64,000 nt of DNA from Spartinivicinus poritis (GCF_028858535.1 NZ_JAPMOU010000024.1:36788-100787), one strand, 5' to 3'. Shown: positions 1 through 9,180, counted from the first letter of the stretch. Numbers and translations: made by a program. Notes: generated by a model not told the origin, from the sequence alone.

Positions 1-2
1 CA

Positions 3-1646
3 CTGGTTGCAGCTGTTGGCACTGTGCCTGAAAATGCCAGTCAGAACTTTCATGTGGGTGTCTGGAGAAAAGACAACTTAACATTAATAATTAATGGTTT
101 TTTTACTGGTGATTCATATAACACAAAGCCGCAAGATATAGTAACAAGCTATTTACGTCATGGTATAGATGAATTATGTAGGCTTGAAGGTGCTTTTATT
201 ATTGCGTTATATGATAAACAGTCAGGTATAGGTTATTTAATTAGAGACGGTGCAGGACAAAAAACATTATATTTTAGCCAAGTAAACCAAAGCTTATTTT
301 TTGCAGTAGAACCAAAAGCTATACACCAATTATCACTTTTTACTCCACAGCTTAATAATGCTGCACTTGCACAATATCTTAGTTTTAGCTTTGTACCTGG
401 TTGTAATACTATGCTTCAAGGGTTATATGAACTTCCTGCTGGCCATTATCTTATATGGAAGAATAATGAATACTCGTTAAAACGCTACTTTCTTTTTGAA
501 CAGGAAGTAATGAAAGAAAACAATCAATATCAAGATGCTGATAACTCTGCCAGACAATTTAAAAAGCTACTAACTTCTGCTGTTTTAGATAGGTTACCAG
601 CCAACAGAGAGTTGGGTATATTTTTATCTGGTGGGCTAGACTCAAGTGTAGTGACTGCCGAACTAGCAAGTTTATACCAGAACAAATTGAATACTTTTTC
701 AATTCATTTTGGTAAAAAATACCCTAATGAATTGGAGTATGCAAGGCAAGTGGCAGAAAGGTACAAAACCAACCATCATGAGGTGCATATTAAGCCAAAA
801 CATTTTTTACACCGTTTAAAAAGTATTATTTGGCTATTAGATGATCCAATTGGTGACCCTATAACAGTACCAAATTTTGAGTTAGCCCAGTATGCCAGTA
901 ACTACAGTCAGTGGATTTTTAATGGTGAAGGTGGTGATCCGTGCTTTGGTGGGCCAAAAAATTATGGAATGTTGTTAAGTCAGTGGTATGGTACAGATTT
1001 TATGGGGTTAACTAGGCAAACACGTGAAGTAACTTATCTAAAATCATTTCAGCGAGCATATGATGAATTAGAAAAATTATTAACTCCTGAAGTAAAAGAA
1101 ATGTTCTCTCATGAAGCGGACTTGGTAGGAGTCTTGTCACCTTTTTTTAATACTAAAATGCCTGATACTCTGTTAAATAAGCTGATGGTTATGAACATAC
1201 GATTAAAGGGAGCACACTTAATTTTACCTAAAGTCGAAAGAATGTTACAGGCCCATAGGCTACATTCGCTTTCACCATTATTCGACGAACGAATCGTGCG
1301 TTTTAGTTTCAGATTACCAGGTAAACAAAAAATAAGTTATGGCGATGAGAAGTTGGTAATGAAACGGGCTTATCAGTTACAGCTACCTAAATCAATCATT
1401 AACAGACCTAAAAGTGGGATGAGAGTACCTGTACAGTTTTGGTGTCAAGGTGAGATGAAACACTATATAAAACATGTGTTTTCTAAAAAAGCAGTAACCC
1501 AAGCAGGTATATTTAATTATGAAAGACTTAAGCAGCTAATAAACTACAACACTGGTGAGCATAATATGCGGTTTGGTATTAAATTATGGATGTTATTAAG
1601 CTTTGAAATTTGGCGCAGACTAGTCATAGAAAAACAAACCGTTTGA
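3..1646 (+). CDS. Asparagine synthase-like amidotransferase, 5' end outside window
   Basis: Class II glutamine-dependent amidotransferase of the AsnB superfamily. The family adenylates a carboxylate and transfers ammonia from glutamine. The PP-loop SGGLDSS lies near residue 202 counted from the GTG at 24, and a conserved NGEGGDPCFGG stretch follows in the synthase half. The frame stays open to the first base, so GTG 24 is probably not the start; roughly 50 or more N-terminal residues, including the catalytic Cys2 of the glutaminase domain, lie upstream of the window. The next gene, a cupin 40 bp downstream, probably shares its transcript. AsnB homologues are used both for asparagine and for tailoring natural products such as lasso peptides. 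No lasso partner genes follow here, so the substrate is unknown. Family confidence is high, role uncertain. Confidence 0.85.
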   Translation: MVAAVGTVPENASQNFHVGVWRKDNLTLIINGFFTGDSYNTKPQDIVTSYLRHGIDELCRLEGAFIIALYDKQSGIGYLIRDGAGQKTLYFSQVNQSLFFAVEPKAIHQLSLFTPQLNNAALAQYLSFSFVPGCNTMLQGLYELPAGHYLIWKNNEYSLKRYFLFEQEVMKENNQYQDADNSARQFKKLLTSAVLDRLPANRELGIFLSGGLDSSVVTAELASLYQNKLNTFSIHFGKKYPNELEYARQVAERYKTNHHEVHIKPKHFLHRLKSIIWLLDDPIGDPITVPNFELAQYASNYSQWIFNGEGGDPCFGGPKNYGMLLSQWYGTDFMGLTRQTREVTYLKSFQRAYDELEKLLTPEVKEMFSHEADLVGVLSPFFNTKMPDTLLNKLMVMNIRLKGAHLILPKVERMLQAHRLHSLSPLFDERIVRFSFRLPGKQKISYGDEKLVMKRAYQLQLPKSIINRPKSGMRVPVQFWCQGEMKHYIKHVFSKKAVTQAGIFNYERLKQLINYNTGEHNMRFGIKLWMLLSFEIWRRLVIEKQTV

Positions 1647-1685
1647 AGGAGAACTATCAATTGTTCTTTATATAAAGGTAATAGT

Positions 1686-2384
1686 ATGGAAGATGTAATA
1701 ATATGGAATAATTATTTCGGCTTATTATTTGACGACAGTAAAAGTAGCTTCCCTTCACGGCTATTTGCTTATCAAACTTTTGATAAAAACCAGCCTATTA
1801 CTGTAAAAATAGATAATGCAGGGGCTTGCTTTGGATATGTCTATGCAGGCCAGTTAACAGTGTTGGATAACTTAGTTAGTTGGCAGTTACAGCGTGAACA
1901 ATGGTTTCATATACCTGCAGGCTGCCAATTGATATTACAGCCTTTTTCTAAAATTGTTGTTTGTCAGCGGCTTGGTTATCGAGGTATGCATATAATGGGG
2001 GGGCCTATTGAGCAATCAGGACGTCTTCGTTATATAGATGGTTGTACAGATACGCTACTTTGCAGTCCTCCACTGGAGGGTGATCCATGCTTAAATTTAT
2101 TACACTTTCCAACCAATATCACTCAAACCCAGCATACTCATCCCAGCGTTCGAGCAGGAATAATTGCGAGAGGGCACGGTCTGTGTTGTACAGCAAAAGA
2201 TACAATTGAGCTACGTGAGGGAATGGTATTTATGATTCCTACTGGTGCTGTACATCATTTTGAAACAATGCAGCAGAGCATGGATGTGATCGCTTACCAT
2301 CCAGATAGTGACTGGGGCCCAACCCATGAAGAACACCCGATGATCAATCGTACTTGGGTCGATGGTAAAAAAATAGTTAATTAA
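1686..2384 (+). CDS. Cupin-domain protein downstream of AsnB homologue
   Basis: A 232-residue protein with a cupin fold in its C-terminal half. Motif 1 is seen as HTHPSVRAG followed by a glycine-rich turn, and motif 2 as GMVFMIPTGAVHHF; the histidines could bind a metal. The N-terminal half is probably a second, degenerate beta-barrel. There is no signal peptide, so it is probably cytoplasmic. It starts 40 bp after the asparagine-synthase-like gene on the same strand, and the pair look like part of one biosynthetic or modification operon that begins upstream of the window. The reaction cannot be assigned: cupins of this size may be isomerases, dioxygenases or ligand sensors. Confidence 0.7.
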   Translation: MEDVIIWNNYFGLLFDDSKSSFPSRLFAYQTFDKNQPITVKIDNAGACFGYVYAGQLTVLDNLVSWQLQREQWFHIPAGCQLILQPFSKIVVCQRLGYRGMHIMGGPIEQSGRLRYIDGCTDTLLCSPPLEGDPCLNLLHFPTNITQTQHTHPSVRAGIIARGHGLCCTAKDTIELREGMVFMIPTGAVHHFETMQQSMDVIAYHPDSDWGPTHEEHPMINRTWVDGKKIVN

Positions 2385-2386
2385 GT

Positions 2387-2562
2387 CAATACTGCGGACA
2401 GTTTTATAGGTGTTGTATGTTAGTGTTTACGGGGGGAGTGCTCTACTCTCATATACTTTATTGCAAGATAGCCTGAGGCTTAACATGCAATAAACTCCTC
2501 CTTCCTATGGTACATGGCCTGTAGAGCAATGTTTTATAATTCAAAAACTGTCCACAGTATTG
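2387..2562. repeat. Nested palindromic element (MITE-like or large cruciform)
   Basis: Three bases after the cupin stop codon begins a 19-nt arm (2387-2405) that matches the reverse complement of 2544-2562 at 18 of 19 positions. Nested inside are an 8-bp pair (TGCTCTAC 2439-2446 with GTAGAGCA 2521-2528), a 9-bp pair (TTTATTGCA 2457-2465 with TGCAATAAA 2486-2494) and a 4-bp hairpin AGCC-TGA-GGCT at 2470-2480. No coding sequence is seen inside. The order of stems gives one long folded structure. It could be a non-autonomous transposable element or a structured 3'-UTR. Confidence 0.65.
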
Positions 2563-2584
2563 TTAAGTAAAAGAGGTGAGTAAG

Positions 2585-2929
2585 GTGGAAAAACTAAAGC
2601 TTAATGATCACCGGCGTTACCCTCGAACCAAAGTTCAATGGCCAGGTGTTATTAAATATCGAGACCATATTATAGAGGTGACAACCGTTGATATTTCTGT
2701 ACAGGGAGTCATGGTTGTATCATCATTTAAGGTAAAGACTAATCAACATGCTACGTTAATGTTGAATTGTAGCTTCAATGATAAGAAAGCAGTGTTTTAT
2801 GCTAAAACTAGAGTAAAACAAGTACGGTTCAGTCAATATAAATTTAATTTAATATTAATATTTGAAGAACTTTCACCAAAGTTTAAGGCATTTATAAAAA
2901 ACTTTGTTTCTGCTAGCCAGAATTTTTGA
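2585..2929 (+). CDS. PilZ domain protein
   Basis: Small single-domain PilZ protein, the family that binds cyclic di-GMP. The N-terminal RRYPR fits the RxxxR part of the binding site, and DISVQG fits the D/N-x-S-x-x-G part about 30 residues later. At about 114 residues it is the usual length for a stand-alone PilZ domain. Two in-frame GTG codons exist at 2576 and 2585. The AAGAGG at 2571-2576 is correctly spaced only for GTG 2585, so that start is preferred. It stands alone between a palindromic element and a 330-bp non-coding stretch. Probable role: cytoplasmic c-di-GMP effector for motility, adhesion or exopolysaccharide; the target is not deducible. Confidence 0.8.
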   Translation: MEKLKLNDHRRYPRTKVQWPGVIKYRDHIIEVTTVDISVQGVMVVSSFKVKTNQHATLMLNCSFNDKKAVFYAKTRVKQVRFSQYKFNLILIFEELSPKFKAFIKNFVSASQNF

Positions 2930-3262
2930 GCGCTTCCGTTTATTTATATTAGACAGAAATTTAGTATAGTTATTGACCATGAGTATAAATGATATACTGA
3001 TTTTATAGTCAACCTGGAGGCTTTTATTATAATCAGATTGTCCTAGTTGGTAAGTGTTTTCAGAGAAATTCGGTTAGCGTTGTTTTATATTATTTATATC
3101 TTAATTAGCTATCGGAATTATAATCATATAGTGAGTGCTACAGCAAAAGTTGTATATATTACCCTGAATGATTTCTATTTCATTTAAGATAGAATTACTT
3201 TAGGGTTAAGTAAATGTCCTTTGCAAGTAGAAAGCTGGTAACTAATAGGTGGTTAGCTCACT
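2930..3262. other. Non-coding gap between PilZ and aldo/keto reductase genes
   Basis: No convincing open reading frame or RNA gene is seen. The stretch is AT-rich and contains TTGACC (2973-2978) and TATACT (2993-2998), but their 14-bp spacing is too short for a standard sigma-70 promoter. The promoter of the downstream aldo/keto reductase must lie here, with AGGTGG just before its ATG as ribosome site. Confidence 0.4.
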
Positions 3263-4216
3263 ATGAAAACAGAAATGCTTGATGCTGGTAGTAGCATCCC
3301 TTTAATAGGACTAGGAACCTGGCTTGCTGCGCCAGGTGAAGTATATACTGCTACAAAAACTGCAATTGAAATGGGTTATCGCCATATTGACTGTGCACCA
3401 GTTTATAGTAATGAATCTGAGATAGGTGATGCGTTAACTGATAGTATAAAGAAGGGGCTAGTTACCCGTGAAGAAATATGGATTACATCAAAACTCTGGA
3501 ATAATTCCCATGCACCAGAACATGTTATACCTGCTATAAAGCAAACACTAAAGGATCTTAAATTAGATTATATTGATTTATTTTTGATTCACTGGCCTAT
3601 AGTTCAACGCAAAGAAGTAATTATTCCTAAAACTGCAGAAGACTTTATTCCACTGGATCATTTGCCAATTAGTGAAACATGGCAACAGTTGGAAAGAGTA
3701 GTTGAGTTAGGTTTATGTCGAAATATTGGTGTATCTAATTTTAGTATAAAGAAACTCAAAGAATTAATTAATAGCGCTCAAGTTAAACCATTTGCTAACC
3801 AGGTTGAGCTACACCCATATTTACAACAAAATAATTTGCTTACGTTTTGTAAACGAAATGATGTTCACCTTACTGCTTATTCTCCTTTAGGTTCTTTTGG
3901 CCGCCCTGGTATCATAAAGCAGCCGAATGAGCCCATATTGTTAAAAGACCCCGTGATTGTCTCTATTGCTAATCGGATGAATATATCCGTTGCTCAAGTA
4001 GTGTTAGCCTGGGCTCTTCAGCGAGGAACATCTGTTATTCCAAAATCAATTAATCCACTAAGAATGCAAGAAAACCTCAGTGTTAATGAAGTTTTATTAG
4101 ATAAAGAAGCCATATTGCAAATTTCTAGTTTGGATAAACACTATAGGTATTCATCAGGCAGCTTTTGGGCGATTGAAGGAAGTCCTTATACGATGAAAAA
4201 TATTTGGGATGAATGA
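3263..4216 (+). CDS. Aldo/keto reductase
   Basis: NADPH-dependent aldo/keto reductase of the AKR1-5 type, a cytoplasmic TIM barrel that reduces aldehydes or ketones to alcohols. The catalytic tetrad is visible as Asp43 and Tyr48 in HIDCAPVYSNE, Lys77 in ITSKLWN and His110 in LIHWP. The C-terminal cofactor loop PKSINPLRMQENL carries the K-S-R-E-type NADP contacts. Length 317 is typical. It has its own upstream region and ends in a long palindrome, so it is probably monocistronic. The substrate cannot be told from sequence; aldose, xylose and general aldehyde reductases share these motifs. Confidence 0.88.
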   Translation: MKTEMLDAGSSIPLIGLGTWLAAPGEVYTATKTAIEMGYRHIDCAPVYSNESEIGDALTDSIKKGLVTREEIWITSKLWNNSHAPEHVIPAIKQTLKDLKLDYIDLFLIHWPIVQRKEVIIPKTAEDFIPLDHLPISETWQQLERVVELGLCRNIGVSNFSIKKLKELINSAQVKPFANQVELHPYLQQNNLLTFCKRNDVHLTAYSPLGSFGRPGIIKQPNEPILLKDPVIVSIANRMNISVAQVVLAWALQRGTSVIPKSINPLRMQENLSVNEVLLDKEAILQISSLDKHYRYSSGSFWAIEGSPYTMKNIWDE

Positions 4217-4270
4217 GCTGGTATGTAGTTTTACTAGATGGATATGATCTAGCAAAACTACATACCAGCT
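4216..4270. terminator. Long inverted repeat between convergent genes
   Basis: Arms of 24 nt (4216-4239 and 4247-4270) pair with a single mismatch around a 7-nt loop. The element begins on the last base of the aldo/keto reductase stop codon and lies 36 bp before the stop of the convergent gene. There is no clear U-run. It may act as a bidirectional terminator or mRNA-stabilising hairpin. Confidence 0.7.
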
Positions 4271-4306
4271 ACTTAAAGTTAATTTCGAAGAATATATCTG
4301 ATGCAA

Positions 4307-5443
4307 TCATTTATTGATTATGGATAGTATTATTTTTTTGGGGTTAATAAATAACTGCCATTTATCATTGTTAACTCCAGAAAAAGCTTTTTTATAACGG
4401 CTCTCTGTTGCTGAAGAATTATTCACATTACGGATGAAAGTTTTTATTATTTGTTTAGGGTATTTGCGCATTAACTCACCATAAACTTCAGGGTCTTGTT
4501 CACCACTATCACCTACTAAAATAAATTTACGCTTAGGATAAACTTGTAAAATAGCCTCAATTTGCTTTGGTTTGGTTTCAGTGCCTTTTTTAAATAAATT
4601 TAATAAGGTCTCATCCTTAAAGCGAATATATTTCAAACTATAGCTTGCCCAAGGGTAGCCTGCCGTGTCTGCAAACTCGACCAGAGGTTGATATAAATGC
4701 CATGGGCTAGAAGAAACAAAATGAAAGGTTGCCCCTTGTTGCGCCCAGCTTTGGTATAAAGCTGGCATACCTGCTGTGGGAATAAAGTCTTGAAAAAAAG
4801 TATAATTCATTAACTTAGCATGGTCTGTAACTTGAGTAACTTTGATTGTGTCATCGATATCGCTTACAACAGATATACCTTCAGGGGGAATCAGGCTTAC
4901 AGTCCCATAAAAGTTTCTTTTGTCTTTCGAATTTATTACAGCGCTAAATACAATTTGATTATTTTGCTGTAATTGATTAGCCTGTTGTTTCGTCAAGGTA
5001 ATGGTGTCTTGAAAGTGACCATTGGGTGAAGATTTTGGTAACGTATAAAGTTGCTTTCCTATCCTGATTATAATACTTTTATTCCTTTCATTATCGGTAA
5101 TTAGCAGGTTAACTCGCCTATTGAAGTTGTTTTCCGTTTGTTTAGATGTGGCTGATAGGCCATACTTTGATTTTAATGCTCTAGCAATTAGCCGTTTTCG
5201 AATAATACTTTTTTCAGGTTCATACACCCAACCATGAATCGGTAAGTGCCATAATTGTGATGTTTCATCTAACCATGCACTACTACGAAAAAATTGTATA
5301 TATTCATCAGACTTTATATTGGAAACTGTTTGATTATCAAACTTGTTGTGAGCTTTAATTGAAGAGGCATGCCCGTGTGTGGTTAAAAATACATAAATAC
5401 TACAAAGAACCAGTGTTGTAGAAAGCCTGATTGTATAAAACAT
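4307..5443 (-). CDS. Secreted App1-type phosphatidate phosphatase-like protein
   Basis: HAD-fold protein with the App1 catalytic domain (DUF2183), known from yeast actin-patch phosphatidate phosphatase App1 and bacterial homologues. The DxDxT signature reads SDIDDTIK (Asp195, Asp197), followed by VSSSPWHLY and, near the C-terminus, FILVGDSGEQDPEVY, which fit later HAD motifs. Residues about 1-26 look like a Sec signal peptide, so it probably acts in the periplasm or outside the cell. The N-terminal 190 residues form the domain that precedes the catalytic part in bacterial members. Expected chemistry is dephosphorylation of phosphatidic acid or a related phosphate ester; this is inferred from the family. 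Confidence 0.82.
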   Translation of the reverse strand: MFYTIRLSTTLVLCSIYVFLTTHGHASSIKAHNKFDNQTVSNIKSDEYIQFFRSSAWLDETSQLWHLPIHGWVYEPEKSIIRKRLIARALKSKYGLSATSKQTENNFNRRVNLLITDNERNKSIIIRIGKQLYTLPKSSPNGHFQDTITLTKQQANQLQQNNQIVFSAVINSKDKRNFYGTVSLIPPEGISVVSDIDDTIKVTQVTDHAKLMNYTFFQDFIPTAGMPALYQSWAQQGATFHFVSSSPWHLYQPLVEFADTAGYPWASYSLKYIRFKDETLLNLFKKGTETKPKQIEAILQVYPKRKFILVGDSGEQDPEVYGELMRKYPKQIIKTFIRNVNNSSATESRYKKAFSGVNNDKWQLFINPKKIILSIINK

Positions 5444-5643
5444 GCTGATTTACCAAAAAAGTATTTTTAATGCCATGAATAATATCTTGTATTAAGTTTA
5501 TATGTAAGCATACCTTATATATACACTATGTAGTGTACTATAGAGAGTGTCTAAAAATGCACTTTTAATAGGATAGCTGTTAGTATCACAGCATTGTGTT
5601 TTAACGAAAGTGTCTTAACCAAACCTATGTCAGGAGGCTCCTT

Positions 5644-6789
5644 GTGAACCAATGGTACTTTTCAATTGAAGGGAAGCAGTCAGGCCCGATTGATGATGCA
5701 ATGGCCAAGGTGATGGTGAGAGAAAACCCAGGTTCTTATTGTTGGAAACAAGGCTTTAGCGACTGGTTGCCAGTTTATGAAGTACCCGAGTTACGTCGTA
5801 TGAAGAAGGATGGTGTAACACCTTTTCCACCTCCACCCGCAAATATGATGTCACCTAAACCCTCTGCATTACCTCAGGTTGCGGGACAGACTGCAACGAA
5901 TGTAGCGAAGACACCGGCGAGTCAGCCAGCAGTACAGCCACAGACTACTACTCAAGCAACACAAGCATCGGCAGGTTTTGGTAGTGCTCAATACACAGAA
6001 GGTATCGACTATAAAATATATGGCACAGAAACCCAGTTTCTTGAGTTGGAGTTAGACCCAAAAGAAAGTGCGGTTGCTGAGGCTGGTGCCATGATGTACA
6101 AGACATCAGGTGTAGAAATGGAAACAATCTTTGGTGATGGCAGCCAACAACAAAGCTCAGGCTTTATGAGCCAGCTGATGGGGGCAGGGAGAAGGTTAAT
6201 CACAGGAGAGAGTTTATTTACTACCGTTTTTACTCAAACTGGCTCTGGCAAAGGTAAAGTAGCATTTGGTGCTCCATTTCCTGGTACTATATTACCTATT
6301 TCTTTGTCAGATTATCATGGCAAGTTGATTTGCCAAAAAGATAGTTTTTTAGCAGGGGCTAAAGGTGTTGAAATTGGCTTACATTTTCAAAAGAAAATTT
6401 TAACCGGGTTATTTGGTGGCGAAGGTTTTATTCTGCAAAAGCTAGAAGGTGATGGGCTGGTATTTGTCCACATGGGGGGCACTGTCCATAAAATGGAATT
6501 AGGCATAGGCGAAACATTGCATGTAGATACTGGTTGTTTGGCTGCAATGACGGAAAGTGTAGATTACGACATTAAGCGCGCAGGTGGTATTAAAACGATG
6601 CTTTTTGGTGGTGAAGGTTTCTTTTTTGCTACATTGACAGGTCCTGGAACGGTATGGTTACAAAGCCTGCCATTCTCCAGATTAGCAGGCAGAATGTTAG
6701 CTGCTGCACCAGGTGGTGGTGGACGATCTCAGGGTGAGGGATCACTACTAGGTGGTTTAGGTGATATATTTGGCGACAGCAGTCGTTAA
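5644..6789 (+). CDS. GYF_2-AIM24 (TIGR00266-type) fusion protein
   Basis: Starts at GTG 5644 behind a strong AGGAGG (about 5631-5636). Residues 1-50 form a GYF_2/DUF4339-type domain (WYFSIEGKQSGPID, SDWLPVYEVPEL). A Pro/Gln/Thr-rich linker runs to about 115, then an AIM24/DUF124 beta-roll domain of about 230 residues with repeated glycine-rich GGEGF segments, and a Gly/Ser tail. GYF_2 domains are thought to mediate protein contacts, and AIM24 is structurally characterised but of unclear bacterial function. No signal peptide is seen, so it is probably cytoplasmic or membrane-peripheral. Architecture is clear, molecular role unknown. Confidence 0.8.
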   Translation: MNQWYFSIEGKQSGPIDDAMAKVMVRENPGSYCWKQGFSDWLPVYEVPELRRMKKDGVTPFPPPPANMMSPKPSALPQVAGQTATNVAKTPASQPAVQPQTTTQATQASAGFGSAQYTEGIDYKIYGTETQFLELELDPKESAVAEAGAMMYKTSGVEMETIFGDGSQQQSSGFMSQLMGAGRRLITGESLFTTVFTQTGSGKGKVAFGAPFPGTILPISLSDYHGKLICQKDSFLAGAKGVEIGLHFQKKILTGLFGGEGFILQKLEGDGLVFVHMGGTVHKMELGIGETLHVDTGCLAAMTESVDYDIKRAGGIKTMLFGGEGFFFATLTGPGTVWLQSLPFSRLAGRMLAAAPGGGGRSQGEGSLLGGLGDIFGDSSR

Positions 6790-6949
6790 CACTTTTAAAA
6801 GGATAGGGTTGGGTCAGCTCTGAAAACTGTTACCCAACTTTATGTATGTACAACTATAAAATAATGAATGGAGCTGATTTGGCTTTGAGTTATCTAACTA
6901 TCATAGTGAAAACTATGCTGAAAGTTATATATACGATACTATCCGCCAA

Positions 6950-8251
6950 ATGAAAACAAATATTATCCGACAATTATTATTACTTTTGTTACTATGTTTT
7001 GGCAAGCCAGTGTTGGCTGAACAGGTAAGCCCTGATGGTAAGGCAACTCAGTTATTTAATGAGTTTAATAAACAAGTCTATCAAATTCGCGTAATTGATA
7101 TCGCTTCAGGAGACAAGTCGAGTATAGGCTCTGGCTTTCAAGTGAGTGCAAATGGTTACGTGGCCACTAACTTTCATGTGGTTTCTTCTTACATTCATGA
7201 ACCTGAAAAATACCGGCTAGAATATGTCAGTCATAATGGAATAACGGGAGCTTTAGAGGTTAAGGGGATCGATGTTATTCATGACTTGGCTGTACTTAAA
7301 GCAGAAAAGCTGGCAGCTAATCATTTTAATTTCAGGCGTGAGTCTATCGCTAAAGGAGACCGTATCTTTTCCATGGGTAATCCTCAAGACTTAGGGATGA
7401 CTATTATAGAAGGTAATTATAATGGCTTACTCAAAAACTCTCGGTTCAAAAAAATATTATTTTCTGGCTCGTTAAACCCAGGTATGAGTGGTGGACCTGC
7501 TTTGGATATTAATGGGCTTATTGTTGGTGTTAATGTATCAAAGGCGACTCGGGGTGAACAACTTAGTTTTCTTGTACCTGTGCAGTACTTGAGCACACTG
7601 GTGCAACAAGTACAAACAACAGCAGCTAGTAATAGTTCGAACCAAATAGAAAGTTTTCAAAAAGTCATTGAAAGTACATTACATGAAGACCAAGATGAGT
7701 TTTTTCAAACAATTCTAAGTCAACCATTTTTAACTGATAGCTTTGGTGATTTAAAGCTACCGACTAGGCTAAGCCCTACATTGAACTGTTGGGGGCACTC
7801 TGTTGATGATGAAGAGATAAAATACAATAGCTTTCATCAGCATTGTAAGCTAGATGACCAAATATATATAAGCAATGACTTTTATACAGGTGATTTTGCT
7901 TATGACTATGAGTGGTTGACCACCAGTAAGTTAAACCCACTACAGTTTTACGATGCTTTAGAGCAGCGTTATAGCCATACCAAACTATACAACTTATCAG
8001 GTAAAAAGCATGCTACTGGCTATCAATGTAAGTCAGATTTCGTCAGGGTTGCAGACAGTTCATGGAAAGTGTCTAGCTGTTTTCGGGCCTATAAAGACTA
8101 TAAAGGGTTGTATGATGCGCTCTTGCTTATGGCCTTAGTTGAGCGTAATGATAAGGCAGCCATTTTAAAGATAGGAGCGGCGGGTATTAGTAAACAAAAT
8201 GCAACGTTACTCTTTAAAAAATTTATGGAGTCAATAGAGTGGCAGCATTGA
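6950..8251 (+). CDS. Secreted trypsin-like serine protease with C-terminal extension
   Basis: An N-terminal signal peptide (residues about 1-23, LLLLLLLCFGKPVLAE) leads into an S1/S46-like trypsin fold. The triad is visible: His76 in TNFHVV, Asp112 in HDLAVLK and Ser180 in NPGMSGGP. Residues about 215-433 form an extension with no PDZ domain that I can recognise, unlike DegP/DegS, and with several cysteines (CWGH, CKLDD, CKSDF, CFRAY) that may form disulfides. The gene overlaps the next one by 13 bp, which implies translational coupling and joint function with an FHA-domain membrane protein. Substrate unknown. Confidence 0.82.
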   Translation: MKTNIIRQLLLLLLLCFGKPVLAEQVSPDGKATQLFNEFNKQVYQIRVIDIASGDKSSIGSGFQVSANGYVATNFHVVSSYIHEPEKYRLEYVSHNGITGALEVKGIDVIHDLAVLKAEKLAANHFNFRRESIAKGDRIFSMGNPQDLGMTIIEGNYNGLLKNSRFKKILFSGSLNPGMSGGPALDINGLIVGVNVSKATRGEQLSFLVPVQYLSTLVQQVQTTAASNSSNQIESFQKVIESTLHEDQDEFFQTILSQPFLTDSFGDLKLPTRLSPTLNCWGHSVDDEEIKYNSFHQHCKLDDQIYISNDFYTGDFAYDYEWLTTSKLNPLQFYDALEQRYSHTKLYNLSGKKHATGYQCKSDFVRVADSSWKVSSCFRAYKDYKGLYDALLLMALVERNDKAAILKIGAAGISKQNATLLFKKFMESIEWQH

Positions 8252-9180
8252 TTATTCAAACAGGTATACGACATGGTCGTGTTGCAGAAGTAGTAAAAAG
8301 CAGTAGTGATTCGCTAACTATCGGCCGAGGATTTGATAATGACCTGGTGTTAGTGGATCCTTATATTGCTGCTAATCAACTTTGTTTTAAACAGAGAGAA
8401 GGGGAATGGTTTGTTGATATTATAGATGAAACTAACCCTGTATTAATCAATGGACAAAATATAGTTGATAATACCCAAGTTCAGTCGGGTGATAGATTAA
8501 GAGTTGGACGAACCAGTTTAACGATATATCTTGATAACCATCAAATTGAGCCGACACGTAAATTATTACTGTCTGGTTGGTTGCATCATGATAACTTGGG
8601 AATAATACTACCTACACTGGTTTTGCTTGGGGTCTGTCTTTTAGATGCAGGCATTGGTTTTTTACAAGTATCGGACCGCTATGAGTGGAAAGAATATACA
8701 TTTTATTCACTGATTGGTGCCCTAATTATTGTTATTTGGGCAGCTATTTGGTCAATTGCAGGCCGGTTACTCAGGCATGAGCACCATTTTTCTAGCCAAT
8801 TATTAATTACTAGTGTGGCTGCAGGTGTGTATACACTATTAGAACCAATAAGCAGCTATATAGAATACGCAACTAATAGTATCTTTACTGGAGAGGCTAC
8901 AGCTATATTTTTTGTGTTAGTGGTACTCACTGGTTTATTAAAATTTAACTTGATGTTTGCTACTAATATAGTAAGAAGTAGCACCGCTGCATTGGTAGCG
9001 AGTATAAGCACCACAATTTTTCTACACACAATTAACTATCTAGAGCAAACTGATCAAAGTAACAGACCTGAGTATTCAAATGTACTAAAAGCACCATTTG
9101 CACACATAAGTGGTGATAGCTCGATAGATGAATATTTTCAAGAGTTAGAAGGGGAGTTTGAACGGCTAGAGATAGAATAG
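8239..9180 (+). CDS. FHA-domain integral membrane protein
   Basis: GTG start at 8239 lies inside the end of the protease gene, with GGAG 8 bp upstream. Residues about 1-98 resemble a forkhead-associated domain (LTIGRGFDNDLVL near the N-terminus, GDRLRVGRTSLTIYL at the end), but the usual SxxH phosphothreonine-contact motif is replaced by NQL, so phospho-binding is doubtful. Residues about 115-265 contain four or five hydrophobic helices. A short acidic tail follows. Coupled to a secreted serine protease, it could be the membrane partner or regulator of that enzyme. I know of no named system with this arrangement. Confidence 0.75.
   Translation: MAALIIQTGIRHGRVAEVVKSSSDSLTIGRGFDNDLVLVDPYIAANQLCFKQREGEWFVDIIDETNPVLINGQNIVDNTQVQSGDRLRVGRTSLTIYLDNHQIEPTRKLLLSGWLHHDNLGIILPTLVLLGVCLLDAGIGFLQVSDRYEWKEYTFYSLIGALIIVIWAAIWSIAGRLLRHEHHFSSQLLITSVAAGVYTLLEPISSYIEYATNSIFTGEATAIFFVLVVLTGLLKFNLMFATNIVRSSTAALVASISTTIFLHTINYLEQTDQSNRPEYSNVLKAPFAHISGDSSIDEYFQELEGEFERLEIE

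Noticed and set aside
2973..2998. TTGACC...TATACT as a sigma-70 promoter
   Set aside because: Spacer of 14 bp is too short for a normal promoter.
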